Assembly (NCBI GenBank): GCA_014728745.1
Contig: WJLC01000016.1
Location: 1 to 8,416, forward strand
Source: Candidatus Pacearchaeota archaeon
Lineage (GTDB): Archaea > Nanobdellota > Nanobdellia > Pacearchaeales > GW2011-AR1
Length of the DNA stretch: 8,416 nucleotides
Reading direction: 5' to 3'
Positions 1-5,275 of the stretch are shown one piece after another. Positions within the stretch are counted from its first letter, which is position 1. Each line of letters opens with the position of its first letter. A model generated the notes under the pieces. The model was not told the origin of the DNA, did no database searches, and saw only the letters and a list, made by a program, of their open reading frames with translations. The position numbers and the translations under genes were made by a program.

Positions 1-110
1 GGAAAGATTGGAGACTTTTATACACCATAACCCCAGATAAGATAGAAGTATTAGCAATTATTCTTGAATGGATGAACCATAAAGATTATGAAAGGTTATT
101 TAAATTCTAA
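1..110 (+). CDS. RelE/ParE-like toxin, C-terminal fragment (5' end outside window)
   Basis: The reading frame is open from the left edge (first full codon at position 3) to a TAA at 108-110 and gives the last 35 residues of a protein. It includes DWRLLYTI, then DKIEVLAIILEWMNHKDYER. The pattern of a W/Y-R-x-x-Y strand, an acidic turn, a hydrophobic strand (xVLAI) and a short basic-aromatic C-terminus resembles the end of the RelE/ParE toxin fold, whose members degrade mRNA or inhibit gyrase. The catalytic part and any antitoxin partner lie outside the window, so the family assignment is an inference from the C-terminal strand pattern alone. The gene runs toward the helicase gene (convergent), with about 60 nt between the stop codons. 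Confidence 0.5.
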   Translation, partial: KDWRLLYTITPDKIEVLAIILEWMNHKDYERLFKF

Positions 111-130
111 TTAAATTATAAAAACATCAC

Positions 131-170
131 TCTCCCATCAACAACTACTGCAGTGGATGGCGGGGCGTTT
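131..170 (+). terminator. G+C-rich hairpin between convergent genes, terminator-like
   Basis: On the + strand 131-139 (UCUCCCAUC) pairs with 156-165 (GAUGG-C-GGGG): a 5-bp perfect stem, a one-base bulge, then four pairs of which two are G-U. The loop is 16 nt and contains the palindrome ACTGCAGT. The stem is followed by CGTTTT (166-170), as in a stem-plus-U terminator for the upstream toxin gene. On the minus strand the same DNA gives a weaker stem, followed by a T5 tract (120-124 read in reverse) that could end helicase transcription. The G+C content is clearly higher than in the surroundings. Confidence 0.4.
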
Positions 171-2125
171 TAAAGATAAACTTTCTTTTCAAAAGCTTCT
201 AAAACTCTAGAATCCGGACTTAGCAAATAAACATGATCTTCTTTAAATCTCAAACCCCTGTAAATTTTCTGCAATAGCTCTCTTCTTGCCTTGTCTTTGT
301 AAAAGCTCCAGTAATCCTGTGGCTTAGTTTTGTTTAGTATTTTCCAAAAAGGATCTTTAACATTAGGGTTAGGATACTTTGTAAATATAATGCTGTTGCA
401 CTTTTCTCCAGGAAAATCTACTCCTCTTGAAGTTCTAGTAGAAAAGAGAACATCCATTTGTCCTGTTTTAAACCTGTCAATTGCCTTGCCATGTTTATCC
501 TGCATTTGCAATTCTCTTAATTTTCCCCTTGTAATTAGATTATCAATATCATGCTTTTCTAATTCATCTTCTGTAGGCAAATCTGCATAAGCATTTATAT
601 GAACTAAAACAGGTGGTTTGGCTTTTTCAACACATTTGCTCAATGCTTTCAAATAACCCCTCCTAGAGACATTTCCATTTTGAAAGTTAGAATATTTGCA
701 GTTTTTCTCAAAACCTGTCTTTAGAATCTCTACTTGGCCTTGCTGCTCTGTCTCAGCTTCAATTATCTTAAATTTTTCCAACCCAAAAATGTTTTTTAGA
801 ACATGATTTGAGTGAAGTGTTCCTGACATTAAAACAAACTGCTTGTTTTTGTCAACCATTTGTTTGAATCGTTTAGCAAGATTTGTTGTGACAATGCTTG
901 CAATCAACTGCCCATCATGCTTGTTAAATATAACATAGCTTTCATCTAAAAACATTTCAAACATTCTTGCAGTTTCCTCAACATCAAACAAATAGCTTTC
1001 ATCATCAATATCTGCTAAAAATTCCTTGTTTTTCAAAAATATCCTAATTAAGTCATATATTCTTGTCTGTTTCAAAGGAATGATTGTTCCTGACTGAACT
1101 GCGTCTGCAACTCTCTCATCTCTTTTCATTTGCTTGACAATTTCTGCAAGTTCTTTTATTGTTTTATCAAAAACCTCTCCTTGACCAGTTGCATAAACCA
1201 ATGCCTTTTGCAATCTTTCAATATTTATTCTTCTCTGATTTGAAAACTTGTCTAAAAACTCATCGCACTCGTCTATTATCTCAACTTCAGTCATAGGCTT
1301 TCTATTAAGAGCACTTTCTAAGATGTACTTCATAGAATTAAAAACAATAATATCTGAAGTAAGATAGGAATCAAATTGCTCGTAAAAACCGCATCCTGCT
1401 TTTCCTTTATGAATAATAAATTTTGTATCTTCTAAGCCCTGGTAAGTTTTTTTCTTAGAATCAGGAATAGATTTTATCTCATATTTCTCTGGAACAACTG
1501 GACTCCAATAAGGACATGCCCCTGCTACACTAGCCCTAGTAACATCTCTTATTTCTAAAAATTTAGATGGGTCTGCTTTTGGATTTTGTTTTATATATCC
1601 TTTGAGCTTTCTCCAATTTTTCTCTTTAATCTCTATTTTACAAGGTAAATCATAAACATTGGCAGAATTTTCTTCTTGCTTTTTTTCTTCTTGCTCTTTT
1701 TCATCAAATTCAAAGATATCATTTAGTTTAGCATCAATCTCCCTCTTAACTTTTGGAATAACTGTTTTATTACTTTCAATAAATGGACACTTATGATTTG
1801 CACGCCCTGTTATAACACTTATTTTTAATCTCTTTCCATTGCTTCCTAAAAGATACTTGTTTTTCTCATAATCTCTTTTATATTGGTTCTGAAGAACTTT
1901 TCCAGGAACAATCACAGATGCTTTTCCAAGCTCTTTTGCAATGTTCAGGGCAATAGCACTCTTTCCAGTTCCGCAAACACCATGAATAAATATGATTTTG
2001 TTTCCTTCTTCAATTGCCTTTAAAACCTCTTTAACAACATCTTCTTGGCTCTTGCCATTAGAAAAACACATTGGCTTTAGAAATTCTTGCCCATTATCAC
2101 CTTCTTTGTATAAGCTCCAAACCAT
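170..2125 (-). CDS. DinG/XPD-family superfamily 2 DNA helicase with Fe-S domain
   Basis: An ATP-dependent helicase of about 651 residues; the family unwinds DNA 5'-3' in repair or replication. From the ATG at 2125, Walker A is GVCGTGKS (residues 49-56). Four cysteines, C113 (HKCPF), C162, C204 (ACPYW) and C245 (GCGFY), match the Fe-S insertion of XPD/DinG, followed by the TSDIIVFN segment. Walker B is DECD (285-288) instead of the usual DEAH. The second RecA domain shows LMSGTLHS, TRTSRGVDFPG and the arginine motif QKIYRGLR (619-626). The frame stays open upstream to a TTG at 2176. I chose ATG 2125 because a TATA box lies inside that extension, so the extra residues would not be transcribed. 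Spacing between the cysteines is longer than in typical XPD. The assignment is firm at family level; whether it is the DinG or XPD orthologue is not resolved. Confidence 0.85.
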   Translation of the reverse strand: MVWSLYKEGDNGQEFLKPMCFSNGKSQEDVVKEVLKAIEEGNKIIFIHGVCGTGKSAIALNIAKELGKASVIVPGKVLQNQYKRDYEKNKYLLGSNGKRLKISVITGRANHKCPFIESNKTVIPKVKREIDAKLNDIFEFDEKEQEEKKQEENSANVYDLPCKIEIKEKNWRKLKGYIKQNPKADPSKFLEIRDVTRASVAGACPYWSPVVPEKYEIKSIPDSKKKTYQGLEDTKFIIHKGKAGCGFYEQFDSYLTSDIIVFNSMKYILESALNRKPMTEVEIIDECDEFLDKFSNQRRINIERLQKALVYATGQGEVFDKTIKELAEIVKQMKRDERVADAVQSGTIIPLKQTRIYDLIRIFLKNKEFLADIDDESYLFDVEETARMFEMFLDESYVIFNKHDGQLIASIVTTNLAKRFKQMVDKNKQFVLMSGTLHSNHVLKNIFGLEKFKIIEAETEQQGQVEILKTGFEKNCKYSNFQNGNVSRRGYLKALSKCVEKAKPPVLVHINAYADLPTEDELEKHDIDNLITRGKLRELQMQDKHGKAIDRFKTGQMDVLFSTRTSRGVDFPGEKCNSIIFTKYPNPNVKDPFWKILNKTKPQDYWSFYKDKARRELLQKIYRGLRFKEDHVYLLSPDSRVLEAFEKKVYL

Positions 2126-2147
2126 AAGTAAATCAAAATTAATCTTT

Positions 2148-2155
2148 ATTATAAA
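2148..2155 (-). promoter_or_regulatory. TATA box of the helicase gene
   Basis: The minus strand reads TTTATAAT, centred about 26-27 nt before the ATG at 2125. This places the start of transcription at or next to the start codon, a leaderless mRNA. No Shine-Dalgarno sequence is present, which agrees. Confidence 0.55.
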
Positions 2156-2177
2156 TATTTGTGATGTTTTTATCAAG

Positions 2178-2256
2178 GAACAGCTAATACATTAATCCCT
2201 GTTACGAGTGTTAAAACTAGAAAAAGTTTTGAGGACCGATGCTTTCTGGCTTAAGT
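2178..2256. other. Unexplained intergenic segment with two small hairpins
   Basis: This lies between the T-rich end of the rpl12 gene and the helicase promoter and has no open frame worth calling. On the + strand AACAG at about 2179-2183 pairs with CTGTT at 2199-2203, and AAAACT at 2214-2219 pairs with AGTTTT at 2225-2230. The rest (2231-2256) is more G+C-rich than typical gaps here. I looked for C/D boxes (RUGAUGA/CUGA), a tRNA and an H/ACA shape and found none convincing. The TATA at 2148-2155 is nearly symmetric, so a + strand transcript starting near 2180 is possible but unproven. Confidence 0.25.
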
Positions 2257-2257
2257 T

Positions 2258-2279
2258 AAATTAAAAATTAAAAATAAAT
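2258..2279 (-). terminator. Oligo-T terminator after rpl12
   Basis: Directly after the rpl12 stop the minus strand carries two T5 runs in an all A/T stretch (ATTTTTAATTTTTAATTT). Archaeal RNA polymerase terminates on such T-rich tracts without needing a hairpin. It closes the rpl1-rpl10-rpl12 unit. Confidence 0.55.
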
Positions 2280-2597
2280 TTAACCAAATAAAGCACCTAG
2301 TCCATCTGCTGCAGCTTCTTTCTTCTCTTCTTTCTTCTCTTCCTTCTTTTCAGCGCCTTCTTTGCCCTTGCTTTCTTCAGCTTTGCCTTCTGCAGAGCCT
2401 CCAGCTGGAGCACTAGCAGCCAAACTAGCATTTTCTAGTTCTTTTGCTATATCTACGCCTTTTAAACTGGCAGTAAGTGATTTGACTTTGCTTTCATCAA
2501 CATCTTCGCCAGTAGCTGCAACCACTTTCTTCACATTCTCTTCATTGACTTCTTTTCCAAGTTTGTGCAGTAAAAGTGCTGCATATACATATTCCAT
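2280..2597 (-). CDS. rpl12: Large-subunit ribosomal protein L12 (archaeal P1, stalk protein)
   Basis: A 105-residue stalk protein. Dimers bind the helical spine of L10 and recruit elongation factors to the ribosome. The N-terminal dimerisation domain starts with MEYVYAALLLH and continues through KEVNEENVKKVVAATGEDVD (about 1-60). An Ala/Gly-rich hinge (about 61-70) leads to a Lys/Glu-rich linker, and the protein ends in GLGALFG, the factor-binding tail of archaeal P1 proteins. Length is normal for the family. It is the last gene of the rpl1 operon, 68 nt after rpl10, and has its own strong Shine-Dalgarno sequence, so it is likely translated at higher yield than L10, as stalk stoichiometry requires. 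The linker residues KAEESKGKE are encoded by 27 bp also found in rpl10. Confidence 0.96.
   Translation of the reverse strand: MEYVYAALLLHKLGKEVNEENVKKVVAATGEDVDESKVKSLTASLKGVDIAKELENASLAASAPAGGSAEGKAEESKGKEGAEKKEEKKEEKKEAAADGLGALFG
2358..2384. repeat. 27-bp exact repeat, copy in rpl12 linker
   Basis: Identical, base for base, to 2705-2731 in rpl10 and in the same reading frame; both encode KAEESKGKE. The copies are about 350 bp apart in direct orientation. The identity breaks off immediately on both sides. Confidence 0.9.
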
Positions 2598-2607
2598 TTT
2601 ATTTATA

Positions 2608-2616
2608 TCTCCTCCC
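2608..2616 (-). promoter_or_regulatory. Shine-Dalgarno site of rpl12
   Basis: The minus strand reads GGGAGGAGA, 10 nt before the rpl12 ATG at 2597. It is the clearest Shine-Dalgarno sequence in the window, on an internal operon gene that must be made in several copies per L10. Confidence 0.8.
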
Positions 2617-2665
2617 AGATTTAATTGCTGGAAATATTACTAATTGAAAATTATTCCTTTTCATT

Positions 2666-3793
2666 TTATTTATTATCTTCTCCTGATTTAGATTCATCTT
2701 CAGATTCTTTGCCCTTGCTTTCTTCAGCTTTTCCCCCTGATTTTTTCTCTGGCTTTCCCTCTTCCTTAGATTCTTTGTCTTTTTCTGATTTATTTTCTGG
2801 AGTTTGATTTTTATCTTCAGATTCTTTAGAATCATTCTTTGATTCTTTAGCCTCTTCAGCTTTTTCTTCAGATGATTCAGACTCTTTAGACTCAGATTTC
2901 TTCTCTTCTTTTTCTTCCTCTTTATCAGATTTTTTCTTTTCAGCATCTTTTTCAGACTTGCCAGCATTTCCTTTTTCTTCAATTAATTTAACTAAGACTT
3001 TCTCATAACTTCCTGCTTTTCCAAGCATGAATTTTACTGTTTCTGAATTAGTGTACCCTATTTCAACAGCAAAAGGCAATGCTCTTCCATATGCATTTTT
3101 CAATTCCTTAACTGCCTCTTCTGAATTTATTTTAATCTCTGCATACAATGTCTTTGAATTATTGTCAAAAGCAACCATTGGGATTAGCCCTATTGAGAAA
3201 GGCTTTATATCTAGCTTACCCATAACATCAGCAACTTCCTGAGATATTTCTTCACCTTCTTTAACTATAACTTTTGGCTCTCTTATTGCTATTTTTCCTT
3301 TTTCAACCTTAATTTGAATTCCAACTGCTCCAAGTTCACTTATTGCAGGCCCAGGCATTAAATCTGTAGGACCTTCCTGAACTTCAATATCTTCTGGAGC
3401 TTCTTGTCCAGGTTTTGCCTTAGCAGGACTTTTGCTTTTTAATAAATCTGCAGAAATATCAAAACTGTCTTCATCAGAGAACAACACTGCCACGCTATTT
3501 TCAAAATAATCTTTTAATTTTTTTACTTTTTCATTTTGTGCTTTTTCCAGTGCCCTGAAAAACAAGCTTTTTTTAGGAACTCTTAATACTGCCTTGCCTC
3601 TAAATTTTTTAGTTATCTCCTGAAGTTGTGCCGCAGGAAGATTTTTTATTGAGGCTATTAGAATTGTTCTTTTGTTGTTGATAAGATTAGTAAGATCCCT
3701 CACTTTTTGTTTTTTGCTTTCAGGAATAGGATTTTCTCTATATTTTAATTTCCCTTTTTGATTTGTTTTTGATTTTTGTTTTTGTTCAGCCAT
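2666..3793 (-). CDS. rpl10: Large-subunit ribosomal protein L10 (archaeal P0) with long charged tail
   Basis: The stalk base protein that binds 23S rRNA with L11 and carries L12 dimers. Residues about 25-125 form the rRNA-binding domain (KVRDLTNLINNKRTILIASIKNLPAAQLQEI, then RGKAVLRVPKKSL). Residues about 126-205 are the archaeal/eukaryal insert (GPTDLMPGPAISELGAVGIQ is diagnostic). A helical spine follows from about 222 to 275 (AYGRALPFAVEIGYTNSETVK). The last 101 residues (275-375) are an almost uninterrupted Lys/Glu/Ser/Asp tract ending ESKSGEDNK. The protein therefore lacks the GLGALFG terminus usual in archaeal L10, and its spine appears shorter than the three L12-binding helices of other archaea. 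The gene starts 6 nt after rpl1, with AAGGT near the rpl1 stop as a weak ribosome-binding site. Confidence 0.95.
   Translation of the reverse strand: MAEQKQKSKTNQKGKLKYRENPIPESKKQKVRDLTNLINNKRTILIASIKNLPAAQLQEITKKFRGKAVLRVPKKSLFFRALEKAQNEKVKKLKDYFENSVAVLFSDEDSFDISADLLKSKSPAKAKPGQEAPEDIEVQEGPTDLMPGPAISELGAVGIQIKVEKGKIAIREPKVIVKEGEEISQEVADVMGKLDIKPFSIGLIPMVAFDNNSKTLYAEIKINSEEAVKELKNAYGRALPFAVEIGYTNSETVKFMLGKAGSYEKVLVKLIEEKGNAGKSEKDAEKKKSDKEEEKEEKKSESKESESSEEKAEEAKESKNDSKESEDKNQTPENKSEKDKESKEEGKPEKKSGGKAEESKGKESEDESKSGEDNK
2705..2731. repeat. 27-bp exact repeat, copy in rpl10 tail
   Basis: Second copy of the sequence at 2358-2384. It encodes KAEESKGKE near the end of the charged tail (residues about 355-363 of L10). 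Confidence 0.9.
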
Positions 3794-3799
3794 TTTCTT

Positions 3800-4432
3800 T
3801 TACCTTAATTGTATTTTCTGGGGTTTAGTCATAGTAAATTTAACTTCCACATTCTTGATATTTTCTTTTCCTCCAGGAAGCTCTTTGACAACAGCGTTAA
3901 ATATAGCCATGATGTTGTCCATTAAAACAGAATCATCCATGCTCTGCTTCCCAATAGGAAGTTTTATTGAAGCTTCTTTCGCCTTGTGCTTTACACTTTT
4001 GTTAATTTGTTTTTTAAGGTCTTCAATAATATCATCATTGACATTTCCCCTGATGATTCCAAGCTGAGGAGAAGGCATTTTTCCTGCAGGACCTAAAAAC
4101 CTACCAAATGTCTTAGCAACACTAGGCATTAATTTGGCCTCAGCAATAAAAAAGTCATATTTTCTAGAAATTTTCCTTATTTCTTTTTTATCAGAGTATT
4201 TTTTAAATTCATTTGGAGTGATTGTGTCAATATTGTTGTTCTTTGTTTCTAAGAATGCTGCAATTTTTTTATCTCTTATTTTATGAGGTACTCTTGTAAA
4301 AAGATTAACAGGAGTTTTTTTAACATCAATTTTTCTAAGGTTAATAATTAGGTCTACTGTCTGGTCAAAGTTTCTTTCTTTTTCTTTTCTTAATTCTTTC
4401 AATGCTTTTTGTAAGTCTTGTTTTACTGCCAT
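3800..4432 (-). CDS. rpl1: Large-subunit ribosomal protein L1
   Basis: A 210-residue L1 protein, the mobile stalk next to the E site that helps release deacylated tRNA. It also acts as a translational repressor of its own mRNA in bacteria and in Methanococcus. The N-terminal RNA-binding segment has NFDQTVDLIINLRKI (about 21-35) with the conserved F22 and T25. The domain II signature FLGPAGKMPSPQ is at about 112-123. The C-terminal half returns to domain I (IKNVEVKFTMTKPQ). The start is ATG 4432, with no Shine-Dalgarno sequence close by. It is the first gene of the operon; the L11 gene that often precedes it in archaea is absent here, with vapBC in its place. The 5' leader carries a candidate L1-binding site. 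Confidence 0.97.
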   Translation of the reverse strand: MAVKQDLQKALKELRKEKERNFDQTVDLIINLRKIDVKKTPVNLFTRVPHKIRDKKIAAFLETKNNNIDTITPNEFKKYSDKKEIRKISRKYDFFIAEAKLMPSVAKTFGRFLGPAGKMPSPQLGIIRGNVNDDIIEDLKKQINKSVKHKAKEASIKLPIGKQSMDDSVLMDNIMAIFNAVVKELPGGKENIKNVEVKFTMTKPQKIQLR

Positions 4433-4476
4433 TTTAGTTTTAATAAATCTCTATTTATTTGATTGTTTTTTGCTTG

Positions 4477-4560
4477 TAACCTCCCACATCACGCGCCTGT
4501 GTTCAGAATATTTGCTGTTGTTTTATTGTCGTGAACTCAGCGATATGGTTCAATCGGTTA
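4477..4560 (-). promoter_or_regulatory. Structured rpl1 mRNA leader with candidate L1-binding site (autoregulatory)
   Basis: Read on the minus strand, UAACC (4560-4556) pairs with GGUUA (4481-4477) and CCAUAUC (4548-4542) pairs with GAUGUGG (4490-4484). Between the helices is an asymmetric internal loop, GAUUGAA (4555-4549) opposite GA (4483-4482). Further in, GUUCA (4536-4532) pairs with UGAAC (4505-4501), capped by a 26-nt A-rich loop. From memory, the L1 site of E. coli 23S rRNA has GGUGG-GA-GGCU opposite AGCC-GACCUUGAAAUA-CCACC; the block GUGGGAGG, the CCGA and the UUGAA recur here. In 23S rRNA the GGGAGG strand comes first, while here it comes second. Position directly before rpl1 and the match together suggest feedback control by L1. 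The mechanism is inferred, not shown. Confidence 0.7.
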
Positions 4561-4580
4561 TTTATGCAAGATAAAATTCC

Positions 4581-4591
4581 TTTTTAAATAT
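4581..4591 (-). promoter_or_regulatory. TATA box of the rpl1-rpl10-rpl12 operon
   Basis: The minus strand reads ATATTTAAAAA just downstream of the vapC stop. Counting about 26 nt from the TTTAAA core puts the transcription start at about 4558-4562, exactly where the leader structure begins. A weaker A/T box at about 4455-4467 (AAATAAATA) could drive a shorter, leaderless transcript instead. Confidence 0.5.
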
Positions 4592-4599
4592 TTCTAATT

Positions 4600-4965
4600 C
4601 TATTTAACAAATTCAACTTTTTTCATATTCTCAAATTCTTTGTCGCCTGTAAGAAATATTAAGTTATTTTCAATAGCATAAATATAACCAATACTATCAG
4701 CATAAGATAAATCTCTTTTTTTATGCTTTTCCCTGAATTTTATAGCTTTTTTTATTACTTCATCAGAGATATCAATTATTGAAGGTCTGTATACCTCATA
4801 TATTTCATTTGCTTTTTTCTCTCCATATTCTCTTAATGCAACCCAGTAAATTTCCACTAAATTAAATAAAGTAATGACAATAGGCTCATTGATATATTTG
4901 GCATAATTTGGATTGCCTTGTAGTAGTTCTACAATAGCATAACTATCAAAGAAATAATCGGCCAT
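4600..4965 (-). CDS. vapC: VapC-type PIN-domain toxin ribonuclease
   Basis: A 121-residue PIN-domain protein, the expected length for VapC toxins, which cut tRNA or rRNA with a Mg2+ site. The acidic residues are in place: D7 (FFDSYAIVE), E38 (FNLVEIYW), D90 (LSYADSIGYIYA) and D108 (LTGDKEF), so the active site looks intact. The ATG directly follows the stop codon of vapB (TAA-ATG, no gap), typical of translational coupling between antitoxin and toxin. The stop is 12-20 nt from the TATA box of the rpl1 operon. The RNA target cannot be told from sequence. Confidence 0.9.
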   Translation of the reverse strand: MADYFFDSYAIVELLQGNPNYAKYINEPIVITLFNLVEIYWVALREYGEKKANEIYEVYRPSIIDISDEVIKKAIKFREKHKKRDLSYADSIGYIYAIENNLIFLTGDKEFENMKKVEFVK

Positions 4966-5181
4966 TTAATTCCATCCTTTTTTCATTTCATCTTTTATTT
5001 GCTGTGCAGTCTTTTTTGATCTTCTAGCAAATTTTCCAAATAATTCTCCTGCAAGAGGTCTTTTTTCAATTTTAATAATAATTTCATCATTTTCTTTAAT
5101 TTTATTTTTATCTATTAAATCTTTAGGCAAAATAACTGCTATTGAATTCCCCCATTTTCTTGCATGTGTTTTTATCTCCAT
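4966..5181 (-). CDS. vapB: VapB antitoxin, AbrB/MazE-like swapped-hairpin DNA-binding protein
   Basis: A 71-residue antitoxin. The N-terminal AbrB/SpoVT fold is clear: ARKWGNSIAVILPKDLIDKNKIKENDEIIIKI (about 7-38) has the RKWGNS and LPK landmarks of this family. The basic, helical C-terminus (FGKFARRSKKTAQQIKDEMKKGW) is the part that in relatives wraps around VapC. Such antitoxins, alone or complexed with toxin, repress their own promoter; the repeats at 5180-5206 are the likely site. The start at ATG 5181 fits the TATA box 28 nt upstream and implies a leaderless mRNA. Confidence 0.9.
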   Translation of the reverse strand: MEIKTHARKWGNSIAVILPKDLIDKNKIKENDEIIIKIEKRPLAGELFGKFARRSKKTAQQIKDEMKKGWN

Positions 5182-5206
5182 GATACATAATGATACATAA
5201 TGATAT
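5180..5206. repeat. Tandem 10-bp repeats at vapB start, probable autoregulatory operator
   Basis: ATGATACATA occurs twice back to back (5180-5189, 5190-5199), followed by a partial third copy ATGATAT (5200-5206) that runs into the TATA box. The array fills the space between TATA box and start codon, so protein bound there would block initiation. The 10-bp period puts the sites on one face of the helix. An AbrB-type antitoxin is encoded immediately downstream. Confidence 0.65.
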
Positions 5207-5213
5207 TTATAAA
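5206..5213 (-). promoter_or_regulatory. TATA box of vapBC
   Basis: TTTATAAA, centred about 28 nt from the vapB start codon, predicts transcription from about the ATG. The box is palindromic, and the divergent gene has a separate box further right. Confidence 0.55.
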
Positions 5214-5247
5214 CATATTGGTTTTATACATCAAACCACAACAATGC

Positions 5248-5255
5248 TTAAATAT
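5248..5255 (+). promoter_or_regulatory. TATA box of the small CARF-like gene
   Basis: TTAAATAT, centred about 25 nt before ATG 5276, consistent with a leaderless transcript. No Shine-Dalgarno sequence precedes the start codon; the gap is T-rich. Confidence 0.5.
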
Positions 5256-5275
5256 CAAGACAATTTTTTTCTATT

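Noticed and set aside
2126..2176. N-terminal extension of the helicase to a TTG at 2176
   Set aside because: The TATA box at 2148-2155 lies inside the extension, and the residues resemble translated A/T-rich intergenic DNA, not a helicase N-terminus.
2161..2256. C/D box guide RNA (GTGATGT as C box)
   Set aside because: The last base deviates from the C box consensus and no CUGA D box is found at a suitable distance on either strand.
2599..2982. Long Lys-rich open frame overlapping the rpl10 tail on the same strand
   Set aside because: It is the shifted reading of a low-complexity charged tract (GAA/AAA-rich codons) and has no separate start signal; rpl10 and rpl12 account for the region.
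3027..3242. Antisense open frames on the + strand over the ribosomal genes, helicase, taw1 and the protease
   Set aside because: They mirror the codon pattern of the minus-strand genes, lack promoters and recognisable motifs, and overlap well-supported genes.
4433..4483. GGGAGG at 4479-4484 as a ribosome-binding site for rpl1 or an upstream small ORF
   Set aside because: It is more than 40 nt from the rpl1 ATG, and no ATG follows at a proper distance; it is better explained as part of the paired leader.
4541..4560. GGTTCAATC resembling a tRNA T-loop
   Set aside because: The flanking bases do not form a T-stem and no acceptor or anticodon arm is present. On the other strand the bases fit the L1-type leader structure.
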